A stretch of 64,000 nucleotides of DNA from NCBI RefSeq assembly GCF_014647435.1, contig NZ_BMPE01000003.1:1-64000 (forward strand), read 5' to 3'. Shown in pieces: positions 34,668 through 43,694 of this stretch (within the stretch, counting starts at the first letter, position 1; every line of letters begins with the position of its first letter). The notes under the pieces are model-generated. The model was not told where the DNA came from. It did not search any database and saw only the letters and a list, made by a program, of their open reading frames with translations. Made by a program: the position numbers and the translations under genes. Source of the DNA: Deinococcus radiotolerans (GTDB taxonomy: Bacteria > Deinococcota > Deinococci > Deinococcales > Deinococcaceae).

Positions 34668-35507
34668 ATGAGCCGCGAATCCGGGACGCCCGAACTGACC
34701 GAGGACATCGAACTGAGCCTGCTGCTGGAAGGCGTGTACCGCGTGACCGGGCACGACTTCCGGCAGTACACGCCCGCTACGATGCGCCGCCGCGCGCTGC
34801 ACGCTGCGGCGGCCGAGGGCCTGCACTCGATCAGTGAGTTGCAGGGGCGGGTGCTGCGGGACGCGGCGGCCATGCAGCGGCTGCGAGAGACGCTGAGCAT
34901 CAACGTGACCGAGATGTTCCGCGACCCCACCTTCTTCCAGGCGCTGCGGGAGCAGGTGCTGCCCGTACTGCGCACGCACCCGTTCATCCGCATCTGGCAC
35001 GCGGGCTGCTCGACGGGTGAGGAGGTGTACTCCCTGGCGATCCTGCTGCGCGAGGCGGGCCTGCTGGACCGGTCGCGGCTGTACGCCACGGACATGCACG
35101 CCCCGGCCCTGAACGCCGCGCGCAGCGGCATCTACCCCCTGCAGAAGCTCGCGGCGTACGAGCGGAACTACCGCGAGGCGGGCGGCACCGGGGAGTTCGG
35201 CGCGTACTTCACGGCGCAGTACGAGCACGCCCTGGTCCGTGCGGACCTGCGGCAGAACATCATCTGGGGGCAGCACAACCTCGCCACGGACAGCAGCTTC
35301 AATGAGTTTCACCTGATCCTGTGCCGCAACGTCCTGATCTACTTCACGCGGCAACTTCAGGAACAGGTGAAGGCGCTGCTGTGGCACAGCCTGACGCCAT
35401 TCGGCATGCTGGCCCTAGGCCGCCACGAGAGCATGGACTTCAGCGAGCACGCCCCCAGGTTCACGACCCTGAACCTGACGGAGAAGTTGTACCGGAGGAT
35501 CGGCTGA
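34668..35507 (+). CDS. CheR-type protein methyltransferase
   Basis: This methyltransferase of about 279 residues has the CheR N-terminal helical domain (RQYTPATMRRRALHAAA, LSINVTEMFRDP) and the SAM-binding domain (IWHAGCSTGEEVYSLAILL, YATDMHAPALNAARSGIY, FHLILCRNVLIYF). CheR normally methylates glutamates of chemoreceptors, but no receptor, CheA, CheW or CheB gene is present here. It lacks extra TPR domains. GGGGAG lies before the ATG at 34668; an ATG at 34650 is also in frame. Placed between two kinase genes and overlapping the next, it probably modifies a signalling partner other than classical chemotaxis receptors. Confidence 0.9.
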   Translation: MSRESGTPELTEDIELSLLLEGVYRVTGHDFRQYTPATMRRRALHAAAAEGLHSISELQGRVLRDAAAMQRLRETLSINVTEMFRDPTFFQALREQVLPVLRTHPFIRIWHAGCSTGEEVYSLAILLREAGLLDRSRLYATDMHAPALNAARSGIYPLQKLAAYERNYREAGGTGEFGAYFTAQYEHALVRADLRQNIIWGQHNLATDSSFNEFHLILCRNVLIYFTRQLQEQVKALLWHSLTPFGMLALGRHESMDFSEHAPRFTTLNLTEKLYRRIG

Positions 35508-37126
35508 TGCCGCACCAGATTGCCGTCCCGCCCGCCCGGGTTCTGATCGTGGATGATCAGGACAGCAAGCGGCTGGGCCTGGCGGCCGCGCTGCACCCCC
35601 TGGGCTACGAGATCGTGATGGCCGCGTCGGGCCGGGAGGCGCTGCGGTACCTGCTGTCGAACGAGGTGGCGGTGATCCTGCTGGACGTGCGCATGCCCGA
35701 GCTGGACGGCTTCGAGACGGCCGCCCTGATCCGCTCGCGCCGCCAGTCGGAGACCACGCCGATCATCTTCGTCACGGCGTTCACGCACGCGGAATCCGAC
35801 ACGCTGACCGGCTACACGCACGGCGCGGTGGACTTCATCTTCTCCCCCATTCAGCCTGAAATCCTGCGGGCCAAGGTGCAGGTGTTCGTGGACCTCTACC
35901 GGCACGCGCACCTCGCGCGCGCGCAGGAGCGGCGCCTGCGGGAACTGGAGGGCCAGCAGGCCCGCCGGGAGCTGCACAAGTTGTCGAGCGCGCTGGAACA
36001 GGCCGCCGACCCCGTGATCATCACCGACGCGCAGGGCCACATCGAGTACGTGAACGCCGCCTTCAGCGCCAACATCGGGCACAGCGCCGCCGACCTCAGT
36101 GGCCGCCCGCTGGCGTCGCTGCAACCCGCCGCGGACGGCGCCGCCGACCTTCAGGCCCTGTGGTGTCAGGTGCGGGCCGGGCAGGTGCGGCGCGCCGAGG
36201 TCACGTACCACCGACCCGACGGCCAGCCGTACCATCAGGCGACCACCATCACCCCCCTGACGGACGACGCGGGGACCGTGACGCACTTCATCATCACCGG
36301 GCATGACGTGAGTGAGCGCAAGCGCATGGAGGCCGAGATGCAGGCCCTGAACGCCAGCCTGGAGGCCCGGGTCCGTGAACGCACCGCGCAGCTTCAGGAG
36401 GTCAACGAGGAGATTGAGGCGTACGCGTACTCGATCAGCCACGACCTGCGCACGCCCCTGCGGCACATCATGAGTTTCGCGGATCTGCTGTCCCGCTCGA
36501 TGGGCGACGCGCTGCCCGCCAAGGCCCGCGATTACCTCAGCCGCATTCAGGGCAGCGCGCAGCGCATGAGTGAACTGATCGACCGGCTGCTGGATTTCGC
36601 CCGCACGGGCCGCCACCAGCTCACGCCGCAGGCCATCGACCTGGGCGCGCTGATCAACGAGGTGATCTCGTACTACCTGCGCGACCCGGCGGCGCCGGCC
36701 ATCACCTGGGACATCGGGCCGATGCCCACCGTCACGGCGGACCTGATCAGCCTGCGGGAACTGCTGGGCAACCTGATCTCCAACGCCGTGAAGTACTCCC
36801 GCAACGCCGAGGGCGGCCCCCGCATCCGCGTGCAAGCCGAACTGATCGGCGGGTACCACCACGTGTCCGTCACCGACAACGGCGTGGGCTTCGACATGGC
36901 CTACAGCCACAAACTGTTCACGGTGTTCCAGCGGCTGCACACCTACGATCACTTCGAGGGGCACGGGGTGGGCCTGGCGCACGTCAAGCGCATCATCGTC
37001 CGGCACGGCGGCACGGTGCAGGCGCACAGCGAGGAGGGCCGTGGCGCGACCTTCACGTTCACCCTGCCCGCCCTGGTCGCCGCGTCGTATCCGGCCGCCG
37101 AGGGCCGCCGGGTCGGTCAGGCCTGA
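35507..37126 (+). CDS. REC-PAS histidine kinase
   Basis: This is a soluble 539-residue kinase. A receiver domain (1-130) has D60 in VILLDVRMPELDG; a linking helix is followed by a PAS domain (about 160-285, AADPVIITDAQGHIEYVN) ending in a PAC segment (FIITGHDVSERKRME). A coiled coil, a HisKA domain with H312 (YAYSISHDLRTPLRHI, the type seen in phytochrome-like kinases) and HATPase (NLISNAVKYSRN, GVGFDMAYSHKLFTVFQRLH, GVGLAHVKRI) follow. The ATG overlaps the cheR stop by one base and GGAGG lies 8 bases upstream. The receiver could take phosphate from the large hybrid kinase. Confidence 0.92.
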   Translation: MPHQIAVPPARVLIVDDQDSKRLGLAAALHPLGYEIVMAASGREALRYLLSNEVAVILLDVRMPELDGFETAALIRSRRQSETTPIIFVTAFTHAESDTLTGYTHGAVDFIFSPIQPEILRAKVQVFVDLYRHAHLARAQERRLRELEGQQARRELHKLSSALEQAADPVIITDAQGHIEYVNAAFSANIGHSAADLSGRPLASLQPAADGAADLQALWCQVRAGQVRRAEVTYHRPDGQPYHQATTITPLTDDAGTVTHFIITGHDVSERKRMEAEMQALNASLEARVRERTAQLQEVNEEIEAYAYSISHDLRTPLRHIMSFADLLSRSMGDALPAKARDYLSRIQGSAQRMSELIDRLLDFARTGRHQLTPQAIDLGALINEVISYYLRDPAAPAITWDIGPMPTVTADLISLRELLGNLISNAVKYSRNAEGGPRIRVQAELIGGYHHVSVTDNGVGFDMAYSHKLFTVFQRLHTYDHFEGHGVGLAHVKRIIVRHGGTVQAHSEEGRGATFTFTLPALVAASYPAAEGRRVGQA

Positions 37127-37134
37127 ACTGGGCC

Positions 37135-37157
37135 GCACGCCCGGTCGCCGGGCGTGC
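37135..37157 (+). terminator. Hairpin after the signalling operon
   Basis: GCACGCCCGG and its exact complement form a 10-base stem with a 3-base loop, starting 9 bases after the kinase stop. There is no T-run. Confidence 0.6.
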
Positions 37158-37208
37158 GCCGTGCCGCTGGCCCGCACCGCCGGACCGGCTTTTGCTAGAT
37201 TGGCGCTG

Positions 37209-37346
37209 ATGCTGCGCCCGCCCGACCTGCCCAGCCGCGCCCTGCTGCGGCTGCGGCTGAACCTGGGCCGGGCGGCTGCGAATGAGATCGCCCCGAACCT
37301 GCACGGGTGGTGGTGCGCGAACCTGGGCCGTCCCCTGCGGGTCTGA
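37209..37346 (+). CDS. 45-residue leader-like ORF with adjacent Trp codons
   Basis: TAGATT (37196-37201) ends exactly 7 bases before this ATG, the spacing of leaderless genes elsewhere in the window, so the ORF is likely transcribed and translated from its first base. The 45-residue product is Leu/Arg-rich and contains Trp34-Trp35-Cys36 (NLHGWWCANLGRPLRV) close to its end. The next gene, 63-69 bases downstream, is kynureninase, and kynA follows. A tryptophan-sensing leader peptide, in the manner of tnaC or trpL, is therefore plausible. I know of no matching family; it could also be an ordinary small protein. Confidence 0.5.
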   Translation: MLRPPDLPSRALLRLRLNLGRAAANEIAPNLHGWWCANLGRPLRV

Positions 37347-37363
37347 CCTCCGGATGGCTTCCC

Positions 37364-37398
37364 GAAAGCGCGCCCACAGTGCGCGCGTCGCCGCTTTC
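37364..37398 (+). promoter_or_regulatory. Stem-loop between the leader ORF and kynU
   Basis: GCGCGC-N7-GCGCGC (37368-37386) forms an inner stem and GAAA/TTTC an outer extension; alternatively GAAAGCG (37364-37370) pairs with CGCTTTC (37392-37398). The structure begins 18 bases after the leader ORF stop and ends 6 bases before the kynU ribosome site, where it could control termination or ribosome access. Confidence 0.45.
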
Positions 37399-37415
37399 TT
37401 CCCTGGAGGATGACC

Positions 37416-38639
37416 GTGACCACCCTGACCCTGCCCGACCACCTGATGGCCCTGGACGCCCGCGACCCGCTGGCCCATAAACGCAGCGAATTTCACCTGC
37501 CGCGCGGGGTGGTGTACCTCGACGGCAACAGCCTGGGCGCGCTGCCCCGCCGCGTCCCTGAACGCGTGGCGCAGGTCGCGCAGGGCGAGTGGGGCGAGCA
37601 GCTGATCCGCTCCTGGACCGCCGGAGCCGAGGAGGGCCGCGACTGGATGGCCCTGCCGGACCGGGTGGCCGCCAAGATTGCCCGACTGATCGGCGCCGCG
37701 CCGCACGAGGTGGCGGTGGGCGACTCGACCAGCGTGAACACCTTCAAGGTGCTCGCCGCGGCGCTGGGCGTGGCGCAGCCGGGCCGCCGCATAATCCTGA
37801 CCGACGCGGAGAACTTCCCCACGGACCTGTACGTCGCCCAGGGCCTGAACGCGCTGCTGGGCGGCACGCTGGAACTGCGCCGCGTGCCCGCGGACGACAT
37901 TGAAACGCACCTGACGGACGACGTGGCGGTCCTGCTGCTGACGCAGGTGGATTACCGCACCGGCCGCCGGCTGGACCTGAAGGGCATCACGGCGCAGGCC
38001 CAGGCAAAGGGCACCGTGACCGTGTGGGACCTGGCGCACTCCGCGGGCGCGTTCCCGGTGGACCTGAACGGCGCGGGAGCGGATTTCGCGGTGGGCTGCG
38101 GGTACAAGTTCCTGAACGGCGGTCCCGGCGCGCCCGCGTTCCTGTTCGCCGCCGAGCGGCACCACGCGCAGGCCCCGGTGGCCATCAGCGGCTGGATGGG
38201 GCACGCCGACCCCTTCGAGATGGCCCGCGACTTCACGCCCGCGCCCGGCGCGCGCCGCTTCGTGGCGGGTACGCCCATGGTCCTGAGCCTGAGCGCGCTG
38301 GATGAGGCGCTGGATGTGTTCGCGGACGTGGACATGGAGGCCCTGCGGGCCAAGAGCCTGTCCCTGACCGACACGTTCATCGAACTGCTCGAGCCCCTGA
38401 CGGCCCGCTTCCCGCTGACGCTGGTCACGCCGCTGGACCACGCGCGGCGCGGCTCGCAGGTCAGTTACCGCCACCCGCAGGCGCGCGAGGTGATGGCCGA
38501 CCTGATCGCCGCCGGGATCATCGGGGACTTCCGCACGCCGGACATCCTGCGCTTCGGGTTCACGCCCCTGTACCACTCGCACGCGGACGTGTGGCAGGCT
38601 GCGCGGGGCGTGCAGGCCGCGCTGGAGGCCCGCGCATGA
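37416..38639 (+). CDS. kynU: Kynureninase
   Basis: Kynureninase is a PLP enzyme cleaving kynurenine (or 3-hydroxykynurenine) to anthranilate (or 3-hydroxyanthranilate) and alanine. The 407-residue protein shows YLDGNSLGALP near the start, GDSTSVNTFKVLAAAL for cofactor phosphate, WDLAHSAGAFPVDLN with the PLP-ring Asp, and GCGYKFLNGGPGAPAF with the Schiff-base lysine. I prefer the GTG at 37416, 6 bases after GGAGG; the ATG at 37410 abuts that site with no spacing. Its stop overlaps kynA (ATGA). Confidence 0.93.
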   Translation: MTTLTLPDHLMALDARDPLAHKRSEFHLPRGVVYLDGNSLGALPRRVPERVAQVAQGEWGEQLIRSWTAGAEEGRDWMALPDRVAAKIARLIGAAPHEVAVGDSTSVNTFKVLAAALGVAQPGRRIILTDAENFPTDLYVAQGLNALLGGTLELRRVPADDIETHLTDDVAVLLLTQVDYRTGRRLDLKGITAQAQAKGTVTVWDLAHSAGAFPVDLNGAGADFAVGCGYKFLNGGPGAPAFLFAAERHHAQAPVAISGWMGHADPFEMARDFTPAPGARRFVAGTPMVLSLSALDEALDVFADVDMEALRAKSLSLTDTFIELLEPLTARFPLTLVTPLDHARRGSQVSYRHPQAREVMADLIAAGIIGDFRTPDILRFGFTPLYHSHADVWQAARGVQAALEARA

Positions 38640-39493
38640 CGGGACAGCCCGCACGGCCCGGCGCGCCCGACCGGGACGCGCCCGAACAGGCGTACACGGA
38701 CTTCACCCGCAGCCTCAGCTACGGCGACTACCTGCAACTGGACGTGCTGAAAAGTGCGCACCGCCCGGTCACGGCCGCGCACGACGAGCACCTCTTCATC
38801 GCGGTGCATCACGTTTCGGAAGTGTGGCTGGACCTGATCATCCGCGAGCTGCGCGCCGCGATGGACCAGCTCGCGCGCGGCATCACGGACGCGCCCCAGA
38901 AGGGCCTGTCTCGCGTGGTGCGCGCCCAGGAGCAGCTCACGAACGCCTGGGAAGTCCTCAAAACCATGACCCCGGCTGACTACCTGCAGTTCCGCAGCGC
39001 GTTCGGGCAGGCGTCCGGCTTTCAGAGCGCGTCGTACCGCATGGTGGAGTTCCTGCTGGGGAACCGCCACGCGGTGCTGCTGCGCCCGCACGAGCACCGC
39101 CCGGACCTGATCGGGCCGCTGCGTGAGGTGATTGAGGCCCCCAGCGTGTACGACCTGACGCTGCGCCTGATGCACGCGCGCGGCCTGAGTGTCCCGGACG
39201 AGGTCCTGAACCGCGACCTGACGCTGCCGCCCGTGCTGAACGAGACGGTGCTGGACTCCTGGCTGACCGTGTACCAGAACCCGGAAACGTACTGGGACCT
39301 GTACGAACTGGCCGAGAAGCTGCTGGACGTGGAGGACAACTTCCGCCGCTGGCGCTTCAATCACCTGACGACCGTGGAGCGCACCATCGGGTTCAAGCGC
39401 GGTTCGGGCGGCACGAGTGGCGCCGGGTACCTGCGCCGCGCGCTGGAGACCGTGCTGTTCCCGGAACTGTGGGAAGTCCGCACGCGCCTGTGA
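38636..39493 (+). CDS. kynA: Tryptophan 2,3-dioxygenase
   Basis: This heme enzyme opens the indole ring of tryptophan to N-formylkynurenine, the first step of the kynurenine route. The protein of about 285 residues has LSYGDYLQLDVLKSA, the HDEHLFIAVHHVSEVWLDL active-site segment, FQSASYRMVEFLLGN, and FNHLTTVERTIGFKRG, followed by GSGGTSGAGYL; the histidine in RFNHL is the proximal heme ligand. The start ATG overlaps kynU. A kynurenine formamidase (kynB) is not next to it, so the middle step must be encoded elsewhere. Confidence 0.95.
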   Translation: MTGQPARPGAPDRDAPEQAYTDFTRSLSYGDYLQLDVLKSAHRPVTAAHDEHLFIAVHHVSEVWLDLIIRELRAAMDQLARGITDAPQKGLSRVVRAQEQLTNAWEVLKTMTPADYLQFRSAFGQASGFQSASYRMVEFLLGNRHAVLLRPHEHRPDLIGPLREVIEAPSVYDLTLRLMHARGLSVPDEVLNRDLTLPPVLNETVLDSWLTVYQNPETYWDLYELAEKLLDVEDNFRRWRFNHLTTVERTIGFKRGSGGTSGAGYLRRALETVLFPELWEVRTRL

Positions 39494-39502
39494 CCGCCTG
39501 AC

Positions 39503-40306
39503 GTGCCCGTTCTCGCCGCGCTGGCCTTCCTGGGCCTGACCCTGCTCGCTGCGCCGCTGGCCGCGGCGGCGCAGCGCGTGCGGGTGCCGCCCACGCTGCC
39601 CGCGGCGGGCCTGCTGCTGCTGGCCGCCGCGTGGGCCGCGCAGGTGGCCGTGACCCTGAATGCCCTGGGGCTGGGTGCCGGGGACGCCCCCGCGTTCATC
39701 ACGGACACGGGGACCGGCCGGGCCATGCTGACCGGCCTGCTGGGCGGCACGCTGCTGCTCGCGGCGTGGGTGGCGCGCGCGCCCGCTCTGACGCTGCTGC
39801 CCGGGGCGCTGCTGCTGGCGTGGGGCGCGTCCGGGGTGGGGCACGGCGCGGGGCACACCCTGTGGATTCGCGGCCTGCACGCCCTGCACCTGAGTGCCAT
39901 GGGTGTCTGGCTGGGCGGGGTGCTCAGCCTGACCGTGGCCCGGCCCCTGACGGCGCGCGCCGCCGCGCGCTTCACGCCTCTGGCGGCGGGCAGTGTGGCC
40001 GTGCTGGCCGGGACGGGCCTCCTGATGGCGCACGAGCACCTGCCCACCCTGGCCGAGTGGTTCAGCACCCGCTACGGGCAGACGCTGCTGCTGAAACTCG
40101 CGCTGGTGGCGCTGGCGCTGGGCGCGGCCACCCTGGTGCGGCGCGCCTTCGCGCGGCAGGACCGGCGGGTGCGGCTGCTGCTGGCCCGCGAGGCCCTGCT
40201 GCTGCTGGCCGTGCTGGGCGTCACCGGCGTGCTCAGCACCACCGACCCGCTGGGCCACGCCACGCACAGTCAGGGCCAGTCCCCCGGTCCAGGCAGAGCG
40301 CGCTGA
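39503..40306 (+). CDS. CopD-like copper resistance membrane protein
   Basis: This is a 267-residue inner-membrane protein with seven to eight predicted helices. The C-terminal half matches the CopD domain: GLHALHLSAMGVWLGGVLSL, a late AGTGLLMAHEHLPTLAEWFSTRYGQTLLLKLALVALAL segment (quoted region about residues 173-210), then a final helix pair. CopD proteins are associated with copper handling. The GTG start is 9 bases after the kynA stop without a clear ribosome site, implying coupled translation. The link to tryptophan catabolism is not obvious; heme or copper supply is speculation. Confidence 0.75.
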   Translation: MPVLAALAFLGLTLLAAPLAAAAQRVRVPPTLPAAGLLLLAAAWAAQVAVTLNALGLGAGDAPAFITDTGTGRAMLTGLLGGTLLLAAWVARAPALTLLPGALLLAWGASGVGHGAGHTLWIRGLHALHLSAMGVWLGGVLSLTVARPLTARAAARFTPLAAGSVAVLAGTGLLMAHEHLPTLAEWFSTRYGQTLLLKLALVALALGAATLVRRAFARQDRRVRLLLAREALLLLAVLGVTGVLSTTDPLGHATHSQGQSPGPGRAR

Positions 40307-40363
40307 CCGCCTGGCCTCCCGTCTCCCCGGTGCCGTCACCTGGGGCCGTGGCGCCACGAATCC

Positions 40364-40377
40364 CCCGCACGTGCGGG
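40364..40377. promoter_or_regulatory. Palindrome and possible leaderless promoter of the glycerate kinase gene
   Basis: CCCGCACGTGCGGG is a perfect 14-base palindrome just before GACACT (40377-40382), which lies 7 bases from the glycerate kinase ATG. It could be an operator, or the end of the kyn transcript. Confidence 0.35.
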
Positions 40378-40389
40378 ACACTGTGACGC

Positions 40390-41634
40390 ATGCGTGACCT
40401 GCTGCTCGACGTGTTCCATGGCGCCCTGAACGCAACCCGCGCGGACAGCCTCACGGCGCCGCACCTGCCCGGCACAGCCCCGGACTTCATCCTGAGCGTC
40501 GGGAAGGCAGGAGCCGGCATGCTGGGCGCCGCCCTGACGCGCTTTCCTGGCGTGCCCGCGCTGCTGGTCGTGCCGGACGGCGCGGCGGGCGGCCCGTGGC
40601 TCGCCGGGGTGGAGGTGCGTGAGGCGGGCCACCCGGCGCCGGATGAGCGCAGCGTGGCCGCCGCCCGGCGGGCGCTGGAGGTCTTCAGGTCGCTGGGGCC
40701 GGACGCGCGGGTGCTGGCGCTGCTGTCCGGGGGCGGATCGGCACTGCTGTGCGCGCCGCGCGGCGTGACCCTGGCGCAGAAGGTGGACGTGTCCGGGGAG
40801 CTCATGCGGGCCGGGGCAGACATTGCCGCCCTGAACGTGGTCCGCCGGGCCCTATCGGACGTGAAGGGCGGGCGGCTGGCCGCGGCCACGCGGGCGCAGG
40901 TGGAGACCCTGATCCTCAGCGACGTGGTGGGCGACGATCCGGCGGTGATTGCCAGCGGGCCCACGGTGCCCGGCCGGACGACACCCGCGGACGCCCTGGC
41001 CGTGCTGGATCGGTTCGGTGTGGCGGCGCCCGAAGTGCGGGCGGCCCTGAACCAGCCCGTGAACGGGACGCCGCCTGTCAGGCCCGCCGGGCCGGTCCGG
41101 ATGATCGGGGGGAACCGAGATCTGCTCGCCGCGGCGGCCCAGCAGCTCGCGGCGCGGGGCGTGACGCCGGTGATCCTGGGCGATACGTTCACCGGGGAGG
41201 CAAGAGAACTCGCCAGTTTTCACGCCGCGCTGTGCCGCTCTGTGATGCAGCATGGGTTGCCGTGGGCCGCGCCAGTGGCCCTGGTATCCGGTGGGGAGGC
41301 GACCGTGACCGTGCGGGGCGCCGGGCGCGGCGGTCGAAACACGGAGTTCGCCCTGGCACTCGGGCTGGCGCTGGAAGACGGCGGTGTCCACGCCCTGTCA
41401 GCTGGGTCGGATGGCGTGGACGGCACGTCCGGCGGGGCGGGCGCGCTGCTCACGCCGCACACCCTGCACCGCGCCCGCGCTGCCGGACTGGACGCCCGGG
41501 CAGCGCTGGACGCCAACGACAGTGGCTCCCTGTTCGCCGCGCTGGGTGACCTGATCCCGGCGCGGCCCAGCGGGCAGAATCTGAACGACCTGCGCATCAT
41601 CCTGGTCGGTGGCGGACGCGGAATGAATGGGTGA
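40390..41634 (+). CDS. Glycerate 2-kinase (MOFRL family)
   Basis: This 414-residue protein belongs to the DUF4147-MOFRL glycerate kinase family, which phosphorylates D-glycerate to 2-phosphoglycerate. The N-terminal domain shows SVGKAGAGMLGAAL, EAGHPAPDERSVAAARRALE and LLSGGGSALLCAP; LSDVVGDDPAVIASGPTVP follows. The C-terminal MOFRL domain contains VSGGEATVTVRGAGRGGRNTEFALAL, AGSDGVDGTSGGAGAL and NLNDLRIILVGG. It lies alone between a palindrome and a strong terminator. No other glycerate pathway gene is present. Confidence 0.9.
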   Translation: MRDLLLDVFHGALNATRADSLTAPHLPGTAPDFILSVGKAGAGMLGAALTRFPGVPALLVVPDGAAGGPWLAGVEVREAGHPAPDERSVAAARRALEVFRSLGPDARVLALLSGGGSALLCAPRGVTLAQKVDVSGELMRAGADIAALNVVRRALSDVKGGRLAAATRAQVETLILSDVVGDDPAVIASGPTVPGRTTPADALAVLDRFGVAAPEVRAALNQPVNGTPPVRPAGPVRMIGGNRDLLAAAAQQLAARGVTPVILGDTFTGEARELASFHAALCRSVMQHGLPWAAPVALVSGGEATVTVRGAGRGGRNTEFALALGLALEDGGVHALSAGSDGVDGTSGGAGALLTPHTLHRARAAGLDARAALDANDSGSLFAALGDLIPARPSGQNLNDLRIILVGGGRGMNG

Positions 41635-41649
41635 GTCCGGGGAAAAACT

Positions 41650-41678
41650 ATGGACGGCGGGCCGGTCCCGCCGTCCAT
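41650..41678. terminator. Bidirectional terminator
   Basis: ATGGACGGCGGG and its exact complement form a 12-base stem with a 5-base loop between the converging glycerate kinase and permease genes. Confidence 0.8.
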
Positions 41679-41694
41679 GTCCCTTGCCGGCCGG

Positions 41695-43077
<1,383 letters not shown>

Positions 43078-43191
43078 GGGTGAACCTCCAGGGGAAGCCG
43101 CGCCGGGTCCCGGCGGGGAAAGGGGCATTAAACCACCCTCAGCTCATCCCTGTGCCCCGCGGTACGTCCCTGGTGACACCCCGCCAGCCGG

Positions 43192-43653
43192 TCAGGGCAG
43201 CGGAACCGGCGCGCTGTCCGCGAAGCTGGGCGGCACCTCGCGCCCGTCCCGCAGGGCCTGCACGAACGCCGTGAACTGGGCGTCCAGCTGGTCGCGCACG
43301 GCCCGCCAGCGGTCCAGGCTGCCGCCGGACGGATCCATGAACGGGTAGTGCCGGCGCTCGGTGCGGCCCGGGTAGACCGGGCAGGCCCCGGCGGCGCTGT
43401 CACACACGGTGATCACGTACTCGAAGTTCTGCGCGTCCGGCACGTCCCAGAGGGTCTTGCTGGTGTGGCGGCTCAGGTCGATGCTGCGCTCGGCCATGAC
43501 CGTGATCGCCTCGGGCTTGACGCGGGTGGCTTCAGTCCCGGCCGAGTGGACGTCCAGCGGCACGCCCAGCCTCTCGGCCGCCGCGCGGGTCAGGCCCTCG
43601 GCCATCTGGCTGCGGGCGGAATTATGCGTACAGAGGATCAACACGCGCGTCAT
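43192..43653 (-). CDS. arsC: Arsenate reductase, thioredoxin-coupled (LMW-PTPase type)
   Basis: This 153-residue protein has the low-molecular-weight phosphatase loop CTHNSARS (Cys8 and Arg14) and the distal redox pair in VCDSAAGACPVYPG, seven residues apart. These three cysteines define the thioredoxin-dependent ArsC that reduces arsenate to arsenite. DPSGG(S)LDRWRAVRDQL is also typical. TATCCT (43661-43666) lies exactly 7 bases from the ATG, suggesting a leaderless mRNA. No arsenite exporter or ArsR of arsenic type is adjacent. Confidence 0.9.
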   Translation of the reverse strand: MTRVLILCTHNSARSQMAEGLTRAAAERLGVPLDVHSAGTEATRVKPEAITVMAERSIDLSRHTSKTLWDVPDAQNFEYVITVCDSAAGACPVYPGRTERRHYPFMDPSGGSLDRWRAVRDQLDAQFTAFVQALRDGREVPPSFADSAPVPLP

Positions 43654-43660
43654 GCGGGTC

Positions 43661-43666
43661 AGGATA
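43661..43666 (-). promoter_or_regulatory. Leaderless -10 box of arsC
   Basis: On the minus strand TATCCT is followed by 7 bases and the arsC ATG. There is no ribosome site in that gap, so the transcript is expected to begin at or next to the start codon. Confidence 0.55.
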
Positions 43667-43694
43667 CCCGCGCAGCGCCCCGGCGCCCGGCCAC

